NCBI RefSeq assembly: GCF_022568815.1
Contig: NZ_JAKZHX010000006.1
Location: 124,001-188,000, forward strand
DNA from: Undibacterium paludis
GTDB lineage: Bacteria > Pseudomonadota > Gammaproteobacteria > Burkholderiales > Burkholderiaceae_D
Direction: 5' to 3'
DNA: 64,000 bases
Shown here: piece after piece, positions 1 to 8,143 of the stretch
Numbering within the stretch: the stretch's first letter is position 1
Layout: each line of letters starts with the position of its first letter
Notes under the pieces: generated by a model
Databases searched by the model: none
What the model was told of the DNA's origin: nothing
What the model saw: the letters and a program-made list of their open reading frames with translations, nothing else
Translations under genes and position numbers: made by a program

Positions 1-36
1 ACGAATAATCGCAGGTTTATCGCAAAAAATGAAATT

Positions 37-78
37 GGGGATATACAAAACATGTCAAGACATGCTTTGTATATCCCC
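37..78. promoter_or_regulatory. 42-bp near-perfect palindrome
   Basis: Arms GGGGATATACAAA (37-49) and TTTGTATATCCCC (66-78) are exact reverse complements. After one mismatch (50/65) the pairing resumes as CATGTC/GACATG around a 2-nt centre. It lies just downstream of the minus-strand cyclodeaminase gene. There is no U-tract, so it is not a typical intrinsic terminator. It could be a large operator for a gene left of the window or a transcript-end hairpin. The symmetry is seen directly; the role is unknown. Confidence 0.6.
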
Positions 79-111
79 GATCAGCTTTCTGCACAGCCTT
101 CTTCAAACGGG

Positions 112-1089
112 TTATGACCTGACCGCATTCCCTGGTGTGCAATGACTCAGCACCAGATTGGCTGCACACAAATCCTCTATTGCGCTCCCCACTGATTTAA
201 ATACTGTTATGTCTTCCTGATGCAGGCGACCAGGGTGATGGTCGTTGCATAGTTCACGCAACTCTGCCCGGATAGCGCTGTGCAACAGGCTGCCATTGGC
301 CAGGGTTTGCGTGATGTCGCCAGCTTCTGCCAGGGCACCTGCATAGGTATCAACAAATACGCTGGCCTTGCTCATCAAGGCGTTGTCAACTTCACGCATA
401 TCCGGTTTGAAGCCACCGACCAGGTCAAGATGCGTCCCTGGCTTGACGTGGCTGCCAAGCACGATCGGTGTTTTGCTGGTGGTGGCGCAAGTGATGATAT
501 CGGCCCTTGCACAAGCCGCAGCCAGATCATCAACCACATGGATACGTATATCGTCACGACACTCTGCATGCGCGCGTATCAGGCGAGCTGCCTGTTCAGA
601 TTTCACGGTTGACCGGCCCCAGATACTGATGTCAGTAATTGGCCGGGTATGACAATGGGCCACCGCAATATGTGGCGCAAGACTGCCATTGCCGACCAGC
701 AGCAGATGCTGCGAAGCCGTTCGCGACAGGTAAGATGCCGCCAGGGCAGACGCTGCAGCCGTGCGGCGCAAGGTCAGTTCTTCGCCATCCATCAAGGCCA
801 GCGGTGCGCCGGTTCGTGTATCAAACAGGATAAAGACTGCATGCACCGTCGGCAGCGCTGTGTTCTGCGGTGTTACCGTCACCAGCTTGACACCAAGATG
901 CCCTTGCGACTGCCACACTGGCATCAGCAACAGGCTGGAGTTGTCAGCTTCTGACAAGGTATGCGCATGACGCTTTGGGGCAAGCATGTCTTCCGTAAAG
1001 GCAATGCGCAGGGCCGCGATCAGTTTGCCGTAGGGCAAGGCGGCACTGACTTGTTCTTTACTCAGGAAAGGGATGTTTGCTGGTGTCAT
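112..1089 (-). CDS. Ornithine cyclodeaminase/mu-crystallin family protein
   Basis: A 325-residue cytoplasmic protein of the ornithine cyclodeaminase/mu-crystallin family. Members use NAD(P)H, either to deaminate ornithine to proline or to reduce cyclic imines and keto-acid imines. An N-terminal domain with K69 (GVKLV) and RRTAAASALAA (108-118) resembles the family substrate site. A Rossmann segment follows at about 128-145 (LLLVGNGSLAPH), then DLVGGFKPDMREVD (222-235), the conserved loop after the nucleotide domain. The glycine motif lacks the usual Gln (GxGxQ), so the substrate cannot be assigned; alanine dehydrogenase-like or ketimine reductase activity is possible. The gene stands alone, 52 bp downstream of the S15 hydrolase gene on the same strand. 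The ATG at 1089 has no strong ribosome-binding site. Confidence 0.85.
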   Translation of the reverse strand: MTPANIPFLSKEQVSAALPYGKLIAALRIAFTEDMLAPKRHAHTLSEADNSSLLLMPVWQSQGHLGVKLVTVTPQNTALPTVHAVFILFDTRTGAPLALMDGEELTLRRTAAASALAASYLSRTASQHLLLVGNGSLAPHIAVAHCHTRPITDISIWGRSTVKSEQAARLIRAHAECRDDIRIHVVDDLAAACARADIITCATTSKTPIVLGSHVKPGTHLDLVGGFKPDMREVDNALMSKASVFVDTYAGALAEAGDITQTLANGSLLHSAIRAELRELCNDHHPGRLHQEDITVFKSVGSAIEDLCAANLVLSHCTPGNAVRS

Positions 1090-1141
1090 TGGCTAAAGAA
1101 GAGGGTATGGATGTGATGTGGAGATGGTATCGAAACGTACA

Positions 1142-3478
1142 TTATTTGCCTGGCAAGCCCAGGGGCACACGGATATAAGTACTATTCAGTAATTGTAGTT
1201 GAAATGGCTTGCCTGCATCAGCAATAGTTTCGTCACTGACATCCTTGCCTGTGCCATAGTTGATTTGCAGGTCCTGTTGCTTTGGTATGCCAATGGCGAC
1301 GACAATTTTGCTGCCAGCCTGCATTTGCCTGCTGGTGATACGCTCTGCCGTAAAATCGATAATCTGCTTTTTCCCCGCCTGCAATAAGCTTCTTTTGCTG
1401 CGGTCTCTGGCATAGCTCGCACGTGTCATGTACGAAGCGAGCTCAAAATACCTGCCATCAGGCATTTGTTCATACAAGGTGACAGTCAGGTCCACATCCT
1501 TTTTGTTGACGGTAAATTCCAGATGGCCGGCAAACAAGCCGCTGATTTCCATTGCCTCCGGCATGGTGTCAGAAAAAAATGCCAGGGCATTGCGGGTGTT
1601 GAGTGTCTTGTTTACTCTTAATTCCTCGCCTGGTTCTTCAGTGGCGTCATCACGATTGGCCATATTCACCATCAAGCTGATAGGGGGCTGCTTTAATGCC
1701 GGGGCGGGTGTCAGCCTGAAGAGAGCTGTTTGCTGATTTTGCTGCTTATTTCCTTGTTCATTCTCTTCTTGTGTCGGCGTAGCCAGATAATAATCAGCGT
1801 GACCAGGCTGCATGGCTGCCAGCGTGGGGGCATGCTTCCACAGGTTTGCTCCCATCACCTGATAATTGACCCGGTCTTTCAGCAAGGAAGGCTTGGGCGT
1901 GCCCTTGAATAAATGATCAAACCATTGCAGCCTCAATGCCTGCAAATCAAGTCTGGCAACCTCATCGACTTTATAGCCTGATTCATAAGGTGATACACCT
2001 GTTTGCATCGCCAGGTGACTGAAAGGGCCTATCAGTAAAGTATGGTCTGCATTGGGCAGATAACGCGTATGCTGCTGGAAGTAATGCAGCACACCGACCT
2101 GGCCACCATCAAAATAACCGGTTGTGCCAAGTATGGGGATATTGATTGCGGCAAATTCCTGCCGGTAAGGGATCAGGGCTTGCCAGTAATTGTCATAGCC
2201 CGGATGCTGCAACCAGCGTCTGTGCACCGGGCTGGGGGTGCCGTCTATTTTATCGAGTTCACGATAGGCAGAACCTTGCAGGTACCAGGTCTTGTCCAAC
2301 TTTTGCCAGCGCTGCTTGTCGCCATAAGTAGCGTCATCAAGCGTTTTGTTATTGGTGACGTAGGGTAGCCATGAATACATGAAGTTCATGAATACATTGC
2401 CCTCGGCAGGTATATCGATGCCCGGTGCCGCGCTGGCCGAGGTTGCCATGGCTTTCAATGCCGGTGGCAATTTCTTTGCAGTAGCCCATTGTGTAAAAGC
2501 GCTATAACTGCCGCCATACATGCCAACCCTGCCATCACTCCAGTTTTGACTGGCTATCCAGTTAATGACTGTGCGGGCATCGTCACCATCATGCTCATAG
2601 GGGATGATCTGGTCAGGGCTGCGGCCTTTGCCTCGGGAATAGCTGACTACGCCAACGTAACCGTTTGCCGCCATTTTTCTGGCATCTGCGCGAGCCCAGT
2701 CATCGTTGGCATAAATCGTGAAGCTGAATAAGCTCGCATACTTCTTTGCCTCCGGCCCCGGTACGGGCTGTCTGGGGCGTATCACCAGGGTTGAAATCTG
2801 TGCGCCATCAATTGTTGGTATCAATAATTGCTCTTCTTGATAACGCCTTTCATCGTCTTCCCTGAGCAGTGCTGCACTAAGAGGAATTACTTTTTCATAG
2901 ACTTGCCAGGCCAGGTACTGGCGGCTTAAAGTCAGGGCTTCTCTGGCGCGCAATGCTTTTTTACCCGCATGGATTTTAAGGCTTTGTTCAAAATCTGCTT
3001 TTAGCCGTTCAACAGAGGCCCCCAAAGAAAAAGCGGCATCATAAGCGGCCTTGTCGTTCAGGCCGGCGAATATCTGCCTGAATGCCTGCTGGTAAGCAGT
3101 CTCAAAACTCAGCTTGTGCCGGTTCTGCAATTCTAGACTTAAGGCGTACAGTTCATACACGACAAACAGGCTGTCGCTGCCAGCTTGCCCGGCTATTTGT
3201 GCTTGAGTACGCCATGCCAGAATGGAGCGCCGCGCCTGCTCAGGCTCGGCGTTCAGCAACTGCATGCGGAACAGCTGATTGGCGTCCCAGTTTTTATTTT
3301 CCATCCCCGTTCTTGACAGCAAATTCTGGGCAATCGCTGCCATGGTTTTCTCCAGGCTTTCAGGCTGCGCAAGACCAGATTCGGCAATGGTGACGGGCTC
3401 GTCTTCTGTCTGTGCCCATGCCGGACTATTGATGTGCAACACGAAGACAAAGCTGGCAAGAGCAAAAAAAGTGCGCAT
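1142..3478 (-). CDS. Secreted CocE/NonD (peptidase S15) family hydrolase
   Basis: A 778-residue exported serine hydrolase of the X-Pro dipeptidyl-peptidase/cocaine-esterase (S15) superfamily. A signal peptide covers about residues 1-22, ending AWA. Residues 30-210 form a helical extension not found in compact CocE enzymes. The alpha/beta-hydrolase core follows, with GGSYSA placing the nucleophile at S324, the acid at D457 (GYFDGG) and the base at H488 (GPFSH). A C-terminal jelly-roll (X-Pro C domain) spans about 590-770. Family members cleave acyl esters, amides or X-Pro peptides. The long N-terminal region and periplasmic location fit peptide or acyl scavenging, but the substrate is not predictable. 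The next gene upstream ends 108 bp away, so the gene probably has its own promoter. Confidence 0.85.
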   Translation of the reverse strand: MRTFFALASFVFVLHINSPAWAQTEDEPVTIAESGLAQPESLEKTMAAIAQNLLSRTGMENKNWDANQLFRMQLLNAEPEQARRSILAWRTQAQIAGQAGSDSLFVVYELYALSLELQNRHKLSFETAYQQAFRQIFAGLNDKAAYDAAFSLGASVERLKADFEQSLKIHAGKKALRAREALTLSRQYLAWQVYEKVIPLSAALLREDDERRYQEEQLLIPTIDGAQISTLVIRPRQPVPGPEAKKYASLFSFTIYANDDWARADARKMAANGYVGVVSYSRGKGRSPDQIIPYEHDGDDARTVINWIASQNWSDGRVGMYGGSYSAFTQWATAKKLPPALKAMATSASAAPGIDIPAEGNVFMNFMYSWLPYVTNNKTLDDATYGDKQRWQKLDKTWYLQGSAYRELDKIDGTPSPVHRRWLQHPGYDNYWQALIPYRQEFAAINIPILGTTGYFDGGQVGVLHYFQQHTRYLPNADHTLLIGPFSHLAMQTGVSPYESGYKVDEVARLDLQALRLQWFDHLFKGTPKPSLLKDRVNYQVMGANLWKHAPTLAAMQPGHADYYLATPTQEENEQGNKQQNQQTALFRLTPAPALKQPPISLMVNMANRDDATEEPGEELRVNKTLNTRNALAFFSDTMPEAMEISGLFAGHLEFTVNKKDVDLTVTLYEQMPDGRYFELASYMTRASYARDRSKRSLLQAGKKQIIDFTAERITSRQMQAGSKIVVAIGIPKQQDLQINYGTGKDVSDETIADAGKPFQLQLLNSTYIRVPLGLPGK

Positions 3479-3586
3479 GGATCACCTTGAATTTGATTGG
3501 GGCACGTACCAAAAATGGTCTTGAAGATAACACGGTTTGTGCCATGATTCCATATAAAATCAAGGATTGGTTTGCATCACATTACG

Positions 3587-4273
3587 TCATACCTGATCGG
3601 TCTCGGCAGGAACTTCTTCAAACTGCGCAATCTTCGTCAGAAAGGCGCGCGTCTTTTTGAAATCCTCACCAGCCAGTGTATCGGTAAACGCCTGAAACCC
3701 CGGTGAACGGTTCAAGCGGCCCGACAATAACCTCGACACAGCGATTGCCAGAGGGATGAACAGCACACTGAAAAGCAGGCTGGGGCCGATGAAGTGATCT
3801 GTTTTCTGGTACAGGTCCACGCCAAACATTCCTTTGAAGAACACCAGCAGGAAAGGAATGAACCAGACAACCTGCCCCAGCAAGAATGCCCACTTGAGCA
3901 ATGCCAGCCGTCTTGATTTCAATATCATCAGCTGCTTCTGCACGATGGTGACAGGCTGGCCAAAATCCATGGCTTGCAGGGCATGGCGCTGGCTGTGGCT
4001 GAGCAGGGGCATGGCGATTGTCCAGGCCAGCAGGGCAAAGGCAGGCAGCGCAAATTCAAGTCGCGTGATGTAATGCGACAAAAACCAGATCAGATAAATA
4101 AACACAGGTATGCCTGCGACAATTTCATATTTGTCGACCAGACCCCATTTCTTGATGTCGCGACGATGTTGCTCCATCAGCGACAATTTCAGCATCTGGG
4201 TATTCATCCTGACTGCCTGTTCCAGGTTCTGGTCCCTGGCTTTCCATTCGGCTCTTAACAATTCCAGATCCAT
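3587..4273 (-). CDS. 4-TM putative anti-sigma/partner of the ECF sigma factor
   Basis: A 228-residue inner-membrane protein of unknown family. A charged amphipathic N-terminal helix of about 45 residues precedes two TM pairs (about 50-90 and 125-190), and a cytoplasmic tail closes the protein. The ATG at 4273 is preferred over the in-frame TTG at 4291. An AGGAGG ribosome-binding site lies 5 nt before it, embedded in the last codons of the sigma gene, and only 1 nt separates the sigma stop from this start. Such tight coupling is typical of sigma/anti-sigma pairs. No zinc anti-sigma motif (HxxxCxxC) is visible, so anti-sigma function is inferred from position and topology only. It is the last gene of a four-gene operon. 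Confidence 0.7.
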   Translation of the reverse strand: MDLELLRAEWKARDQNLEQAVRMNTQMLKLSLMEQHRRDIKKWGLVDKYEIVAGIPVFIYLIWFLSHYITRLEFALPAFALLAWTIAMPLLSHSQRHALQAMDFGQPVTIVQKQLMILKSRRLALLKWAFLLGQVVWFIPFLLVFFKGMFGVDLYQKTDHFIGPSLLFSVLFIPLAIAVSRLLSGRLNRSPGFQAFTDTLAGEDFKKTRAFLTKIAQFEEVPAETDQV

Positions 4274-4274
4274 C

Positions 4275-4772
4275 TTAGCCTCCTTCTGCAAAACGGCTTT
4301 GCAATTTTTGTTTGATGCGGCTCATGCGGGTGGCGACATTGGTCGCAGTCAAGCCCATGATGCTGGCGATTTCTTCATTGCCATGACCGTCCATGAACAG
4401 CAAGATCAAGGCACGGTTCAATTCATCGAGCTCGCGGATGAGTTTGTCCAGCGTACGCATATTGTCGCTTTGCGCATTGAACAACTGATCAGCCTCGGCG
4501 ATATCAAGCCCGAATTCTTCCAGTGGCACGGTGTCGCGCACCTGCCGGGCTTCACTGCGATAATGAGAAATGGCGACATTCATGGCAATCCGGTACATCC
4601 AGGTCGAGAACTGCACCCTGCCATCAAAGCCAGGGTAAGCACGCCACAATTGCACCACCATGTCCTGTACCAGGTCACGACGATCTTCGGCATGGCGGCA
4701 ATAGCCATGGGCCACCTTATAGAGCAGGCGTTTGTGTTGCGCCAGGTGCTGTAAAAAAAGTTCCTGATCCAT
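4275..4772 (-). CDS. ECF RNA polymerase sigma factor
   Basis: A 165-residue sigma-70-family protein of extracytoplasmic-function type. Region 2 (about 10-75) includes RRDLVQDMVVQLWRAYPGF and FSTWMYRIAMNVAISHYR, the core-binding and -10 recognition helices. Region 4 (about 105-160) holds the helix-turn-helix NEEIASIMGLTATNVATRMS. There is no C-terminal SnoaL-like extension. The gene starts 2 nt after the acyltransferase stop and its stop abuts the 4-TM gene, so all three are co-translated. The sigma gene is third in its operon rather than first, behind a LolA-like periplasmic gene and an acyltransferase. This suggests it controls an envelope modification or responds to one. The target promoters are unknown. 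Confidence 0.9.
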   Translation of the reverse strand: MDQELFLQHLAQHKRLLYKVAHGYCRHAEDRRDLVQDMVVQLWRAYPGFDGRVQFSTWMYRIAMNVAISHYRSEARQVRDTVPLEEFGLDIAEADQLFNAQSDNMRTLDKLIRELDELNRALILLFMDGHGNEEIASIMGLTATNVATRMSRIKQKLQSRFAEGG

Positions 4773-4774
4773 AT

Positions 4775-6019
4775 TCAGGCCTTCACCGTTCGTGATATGC
4801 GCTTGCCATTCAGTATGCTGCCGATCAACGTGCGTCTGACCATCCAGTGATAACTGATCAGCGCCAGTAACAGGGACGCTGTCAATACTGCTGCCAGCTT
4901 GCCTGTCCAGTGCCAGTCCGTGCGTGACACCAAGGCCTGCAAAGTCATCACCAGCGGCAGGTGTACCAGATAAATCCAGTAGGAAGCATCAGCCAGATAA
5001 CGTACGCCAGGGTGGGCACGGTCCATGCATTGTAGCGCCAGGCCGGTCAGGCCAAAGCAAAAATTCCAGGCGGCACAGGCATACAATGCTGCATAGACGA
5101 ATTTTTTCCAGTCGTGGACAGCTGGCAGTAATTGCGGGGTCAAGCCAGTCATTGCCAGGCAGGCAGACGTCAGAATAAATGCAATGGCCAGATGCCAGTA
5201 CCAGCTTTTTTGCCAGCGTAACATCAGCTCAGTATGTGGTAGCAATGCCCAGCCAAAACCAAAAGCCAGTCCAAAACTGACCCAGGCGGCAAGCCCTGGG
5301 TAAAGCGATTGATCTGGTGTCGGCACACCAAACCAGTTGATCCAGTAAGGTGTATAAAACAGGGCCAGTGCCACCGGCAACGCCAGTATCACCGGACCTG
5401 CTACACCAGCCAGCACCGGCATGGCAAGTCTTGCGGCTGCATGCAATAAACGGGACCACCCGGCCAGATTGCCTGTACACCACAATGACAGCATCGCCAC
5501 ATACAACAGCAGGAGCATGTATAAAAACCACAAGTGAGCAAGCGGGAAATCTTCCGCCGTAAACCGTGGTGAAGGTGGTGATTGCTTGGGCATGCTGCCA
5601 CCATTGCGCAACCAGGCAGCGAGCAAGACTGCAGCAACGATGCCTGAAAAAATCACCGGCCAGCCGACCAGCAAGGGCAGGGCGATACGCCTGGCCCTGT
5701 CCCGAATAAAGCCAGACAAGCCTTTTTTCTGCAAAGCCTGGTGGGCAAAGTAACCTGCCAGTAAAAAGAACAAAGGCATCCTGAATACATGAATAACAAA
5801 AAACACTGGCCCCAGTAATTCTGCCTTGCTATGGTCGCTCACTATCCAAAAAAACTTCGCCCCGGGCAAGAAAGAAATCGTTGCGTGCAACAAGACACCA
5901 AGCAGCAGCGCTGCCGCACGCAAGGCATCAAGACCGTGCAGGCGCTCGCTGTTGACGATGTGTTTGCCATCCATGGGTGGTGTATGCATGGCGTACCCCG
6001 ATAAGACAGACAATTTCAC
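4775..6019 (-). CDS. Membrane acyltransferase (acyltransferase 3/OafA-MdoC-like)
   Basis: A 414-residue integral membrane protein of the acyltransferase-3 family, which transfers acetyl, succinyl or other acyl groups to sugars of the cell envelope. The N-terminal RLHGLDALRAAALLLGVLLH contains the Arg/His pair typical of the family. About ten TM segments follow, with the motif FFLLAGYFAH near residue 105. The closest named relatives by layout are MdoC/OpgC-type glucan acyltransferases. The frame opens with a GTG at 6019 that overlaps the TGA of the upstream gene by 4 nt; an internal ATG (MHTPPMDGK, 10 codons later) is an alternative start. Translational coupling to the LolA-like gene and to the sigma factor implies one transcript. 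Confidence 0.85.
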   Translation of the reverse strand: MKLSVLSGYAMHTPPMDGKHIVNSERLHGLDALRAAALLLGVLLHATISFLPGAKFFWIVSDHSKAELLGPVFFVIHVFRMPLFFLLAGYFAHQALQKKGLSGFIRDRARRIALPLLVGWPVIFSGIVAAVLLAAWLRNGGSMPKQSPPSPRFTAEDFPLAHLWFLYMLLLLYVAMLSLWCTGNLAGWSRLLHAAARLAMPVLAGVAGPVILALPVALALFYTPYWINWFGVPTPDQSLYPGLAAWVSFGLAFGFGWALLPHTELMLRWQKSWYWHLAIAFILTSACLAMTGLTPQLLPAVHDWKKFVYAALYACAAWNFCFGLTGLALQCMDRAHPGVRYLADASYWIYLVHLPLVMTLQALVSRTDWHWTGKLAAVLTASLLLALISYHWMVRRTLIGSILNGKRISRTVKA

Positions 6020-6807
6020 GGCTGGGCAGCACGCTGGAAGCGCGCTACAGCTATCACCGGATTATTTTCCAGCGCGTCAACCACCATGCTCATGCGCTGA
6101 CTGGCACCTTTAGGCGCAATCTCAAACCGGAACGGCAACGTCAAGCCGTCTTGCTGGCGATAATCACTGCTCCAGACCTCCAGTTCAGTGCTGCGCCCCA
6201 TGATCTGGCGTTTTTGCAGGCGTTTGATTTCGAGATAATTCATCGCATCGAGATAAATAGTGGATTCACCCGTGGTCGGCACAGTAAGCTTGACGACGTG
6301 CACGCGCCGCCCGTCAAGATTCTCTTCGCCAGCGTAACGCATGGGAAAGCCCTGTTTTTGCGCCGCCACCAAAATGCCGTCAAAATAACTTTCTTCCAGC
6401 AAAGCAGGCAATTCTTCGGCAGGCAAATCAATCGCCCGCTTGCCGCTGGGCAGAAAGGGATCTATCTTCCAGGCATCCTTGCCATCATAGGCAGTCACTT
6501 GTACCTGTCCCTGCAACATCACATCCCGGCGCAACAAGGCTGGCCGTCTGGCTTCGACTGTTGTCGGTATGTCAAACGGCGCCATGCCGATGATGCGCAA
6601 CTTCACCCGCCGCGCTTGCACCTTGTCCATATCACCTATCGCTGCAAAATGCCTGCGCAATACCGTTTCCAAATTCAGACCGTTTGGCATTGCCGTACCT
6701 GACTGTGAAAAGGCAGGCGCAGAAAAGAACAGACAAGACAAGCCTATGATGAAAAGACGCAATAACAGACGTACTGACAGATGTGGTGCTATCAATGGTG
6801 CAGACAT
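6016..6807 (-). CDS. Periplasmic LolA-like outer-membrane-lipoprotein-carrier fold protein
   Basis: A 263-residue exported protein. A long, hydrophobic signal peptide (about 1-35, ending AFSQ) is followed by a beta-rich domain. Repeated strand patterns such as VKLRIIGMAPF, QVTAYDGKDAWKIDPF and DGRRVHVVKLTVP, with YLDAMNYLEIKR near 190, are characteristic of LolA/LppX-fold proteins that bind lipidic ligands in the periplasm. Assignment to the fold is by eye. The gene heads the operon with the acyltransferase and ECF sigma genes and has a good GGGGAG ribosome-binding site. A lipid-binding periplasmic protein upstream of an acyltransferase and a sigma factor fits sensing or handling of an envelope lipid or acyl group, but this is inference. 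Confidence 0.65.
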   Translation of the reverse strand: MSAPLIAPHLSVRLLLRLFIIGLSCLFFSAPAFSQSGTAMPNGLNLETVLRRHFAAIGDMDKVQARRVKLRIIGMAPFDIPTTVEARRPALLRRDVMLQGQVQVTAYDGKDAWKIDPFLPSGKRAIDLPAEELPALLEESYFDGILVAAQKQGFPMRYAGEENLDGRRVHVVKLTVPTTGESTIYLDAMNYLEIKRLQKRQIMGRSTELEVWSSDYRQQDGLTLPFRFEIAPKGASQRMSMVVDALENNPVIAVARFQRAAQP

Positions 6808-6971
6808 GATTATTCTCCCCAGGTTATGTGATTAAGTGTTTAAATGAAAGTTTGGCAAGACACCCGATGAGTTTTGCTAAACACCTGCTCTTTTATTCGC
6901 TGGGGAGTCGGAAAAATTCACATGTAAGGAAAAAAAACTGAACATCTAAAAGCGATGAATGAGATCGCTCT

Positions 6972-7000
6972 TTTTCAAGTCTGGCCGTATTCGGTATAAT
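6972..7000 (+). promoter_or_regulatory. Candidate promoter giving a near-leaderless transcript
   Basis: A consensus -10 TATAAT at 6995-7000 has a 17-nt spacer from TTTTCA (6972-6977, 4/6 match to TTGACA). The start codon of the DUF2946 gene is at 7007. Transcription from this promoter would start at about 7006-7008 and give a leaderless or almost leaderless message. The boxes are seen; their activity is inferred. Confidence 0.5.
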
Positions 7001-7006
7001 TCCTGC

Positions 7007-7417
7007 ATGCGTATCTCTTACCATAACCGACACCTGATCATCGTGCTGGCTTGCCTGGCTCTGTTGTTCAATGCTTTTTTGCCATCGCTGGCAGGCAGCA
7101 TGGGTGGTGGCTTGCCTGTTGTCAGGAACGGTGTCATCGAGATTTGCAGTGTGCAGGGCGTCAGGCTTGTTGACAGTGTGACGGGCAAGGTGCTGAAAGT
7201 GGATGCGCTTAAGACTGTTCAGGACAAGCCGCGTATCCACGGGCATTGTGCTTTTTGCCTGCCGCATACCGATCATGACTTTATCCTGCCTGCGCTAGCC
7301 GGTGCCGCCACAGGCAAAAATCTGAGCGCGGCTTTTCCTTCGCTGTTTTATCAGTCACCTTCCACTCTTTTCATCTGGGACAGCGCGCAAGCGCGTGCTC
7401 CGCCTGTTCTGGTCTGA
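7007..7417 (+). CDS. DUF2946 family protein of a copper cassette
   Basis: A 136-residue exported or membrane-anchored protein of the DUF2946 type. One N-terminal hydrophobic segment (about 9-28, HLIIVLACLALLFNAFLPSL) is followed by a soluble domain carrying a clustered metal-ligand motif, HGHCAFCLPHTDH (78-90), rich in His and Cys. Proteins of this type accompany copper transport and cytochrome-oxidase maturation genes. An upstream ATG at 6959 would add 16 residues before the membrane segment and overlap the predicted promoter, so 7007 is preferred. It is the first gene of a plus-strand cassette with Sco, PCuAC and YcnI proteins. A role as periplasmic copper ligand is inferred from motif and context. 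Confidence 0.75.
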   Translation: MRISYHNRHLIIVLACLALLFNAFLPSLAGSMGGGLPVVRNGVIEICSVQGVRLVDSVTGKVLKVDALKTVQDKPRIHGHCAFCLPHTDHDFILPALAGAATGKNLSAAFPSLFYQSPSTLFIWDSAQARAPPVLV

Positions 7418-7547
7418 TCTTTCGCCCTGGCTTGTCTGTCAGTTTCACCATGGTTCGTTATTCGTGTCCGGGTTTGCTGATATGACAAATGATACTCTGC
7501 GCCCCGCTGCGGTTGCGGGCGCTTGCTGATTTTGAAAGAGATGCACA

Positions 7548-8129
7548 ATGGAACGCCGTTCCTTACTCAAGTTGCTTGCTCTGTCCAGTTTGCCGCTGGT
7601 TGGCTGCAGCCGTGCGCCGGTCAGTTTTAACGGTATTGATATTACCGGCGCTGACTATGGTGCAGATTTTCACCTGCGCGGCCATGATGGCCGTGACTAT
7701 AGCCTGGCCAGTTTCAAGGGTAAATACCTGCTGATATTTTTTGGTTTTACCCAGTGTCCTGATATTTGCCCTACGGCCCTGAGCCGGGCGGTATTGATAC
7801 GCAAGCTGCTGGCTGAAAAAGCCGGGCAGTTGCAGGTGATATTTATTACCATAGACCCTGAAAGAGATACCCAGGACTTGCTGGCGCAATACATGGCCGC
7901 TTTTGATCCCGGCTTTTTGGGTTTGCGCGGGGATATGCAACAGACACGTGAGGTAGCCAGGGCTTTCAGGGTGTTTTACGACAAGGTGCCTAGTGGCAGC
8001 TCCTATACCATGGACCATACGTCCATCAGTTATGTGTTTGACGCCAATGGCAAAATTCGCCTGGCCCTGAAGCATGAACAGACAGCAGAACAATGTGCGG
8101 CAGATTTATCTGCCTTGATGAAAAGTTAA
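7548..8129 (+). CDS. SCO1/SenC family copper chaperone lipoprotein
   Basis: A 193-residue lipoprotein with a lipobox ending LPLVGC (C20), followed by a thioredoxin-fold Sco domain. The copper-binding triad is present: C70 and C74 in FTQCPDIC and H157 in MDHTSISYVFD. Sco proteins deliver copper to the CuA centre of cytochrome c oxidase or keep its cysteines reduced. Length and motif spacing are normal for the family. It is the second gene of the copper cassette, 130 bp after the DUF2946 gene, with PCuAC following 14 bp later. Sco and PCuAC are known to act together in CuA assembly, so the pairing supports this function. Confidence 0.92.
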   Translation: MERRSLLKLLALSSLPLVGCSRAPVSFNGIDITGADYGADFHLRGHDGRDYSLASFKGKYLLIFFGFTQCPDICPTALSRAVLIRKLLAEKAGQLQVIFITIDPERDTQDLLAQYMAAFDPGFLGLRGDMQQTREVARAFRVFYDKVPSGSSYTMDHTSISYVFDANGKIRLALKHEQTAEQCAADLSALMKS

Positions 8130-8143
8130 TAAGGATAAAAGAG

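Noticed and set aside
1428..2368. Several plus-strand frames of 60-110 codons over the S15 hydrolase
   Set aside because: All lie antisense to the recognised hydrolase and show no motif.
4110..4754. 214-codon plus-strand frame over the sigma factor and its partner
   Set aside because: Antisense to genes with clear family motifs and coupled starts.
6893..7276. 127-codon minus-strand frame over the DUF2946 gene
   Set aside because: No ribosome-binding site or domain; covers a promoter and a recognised gene.
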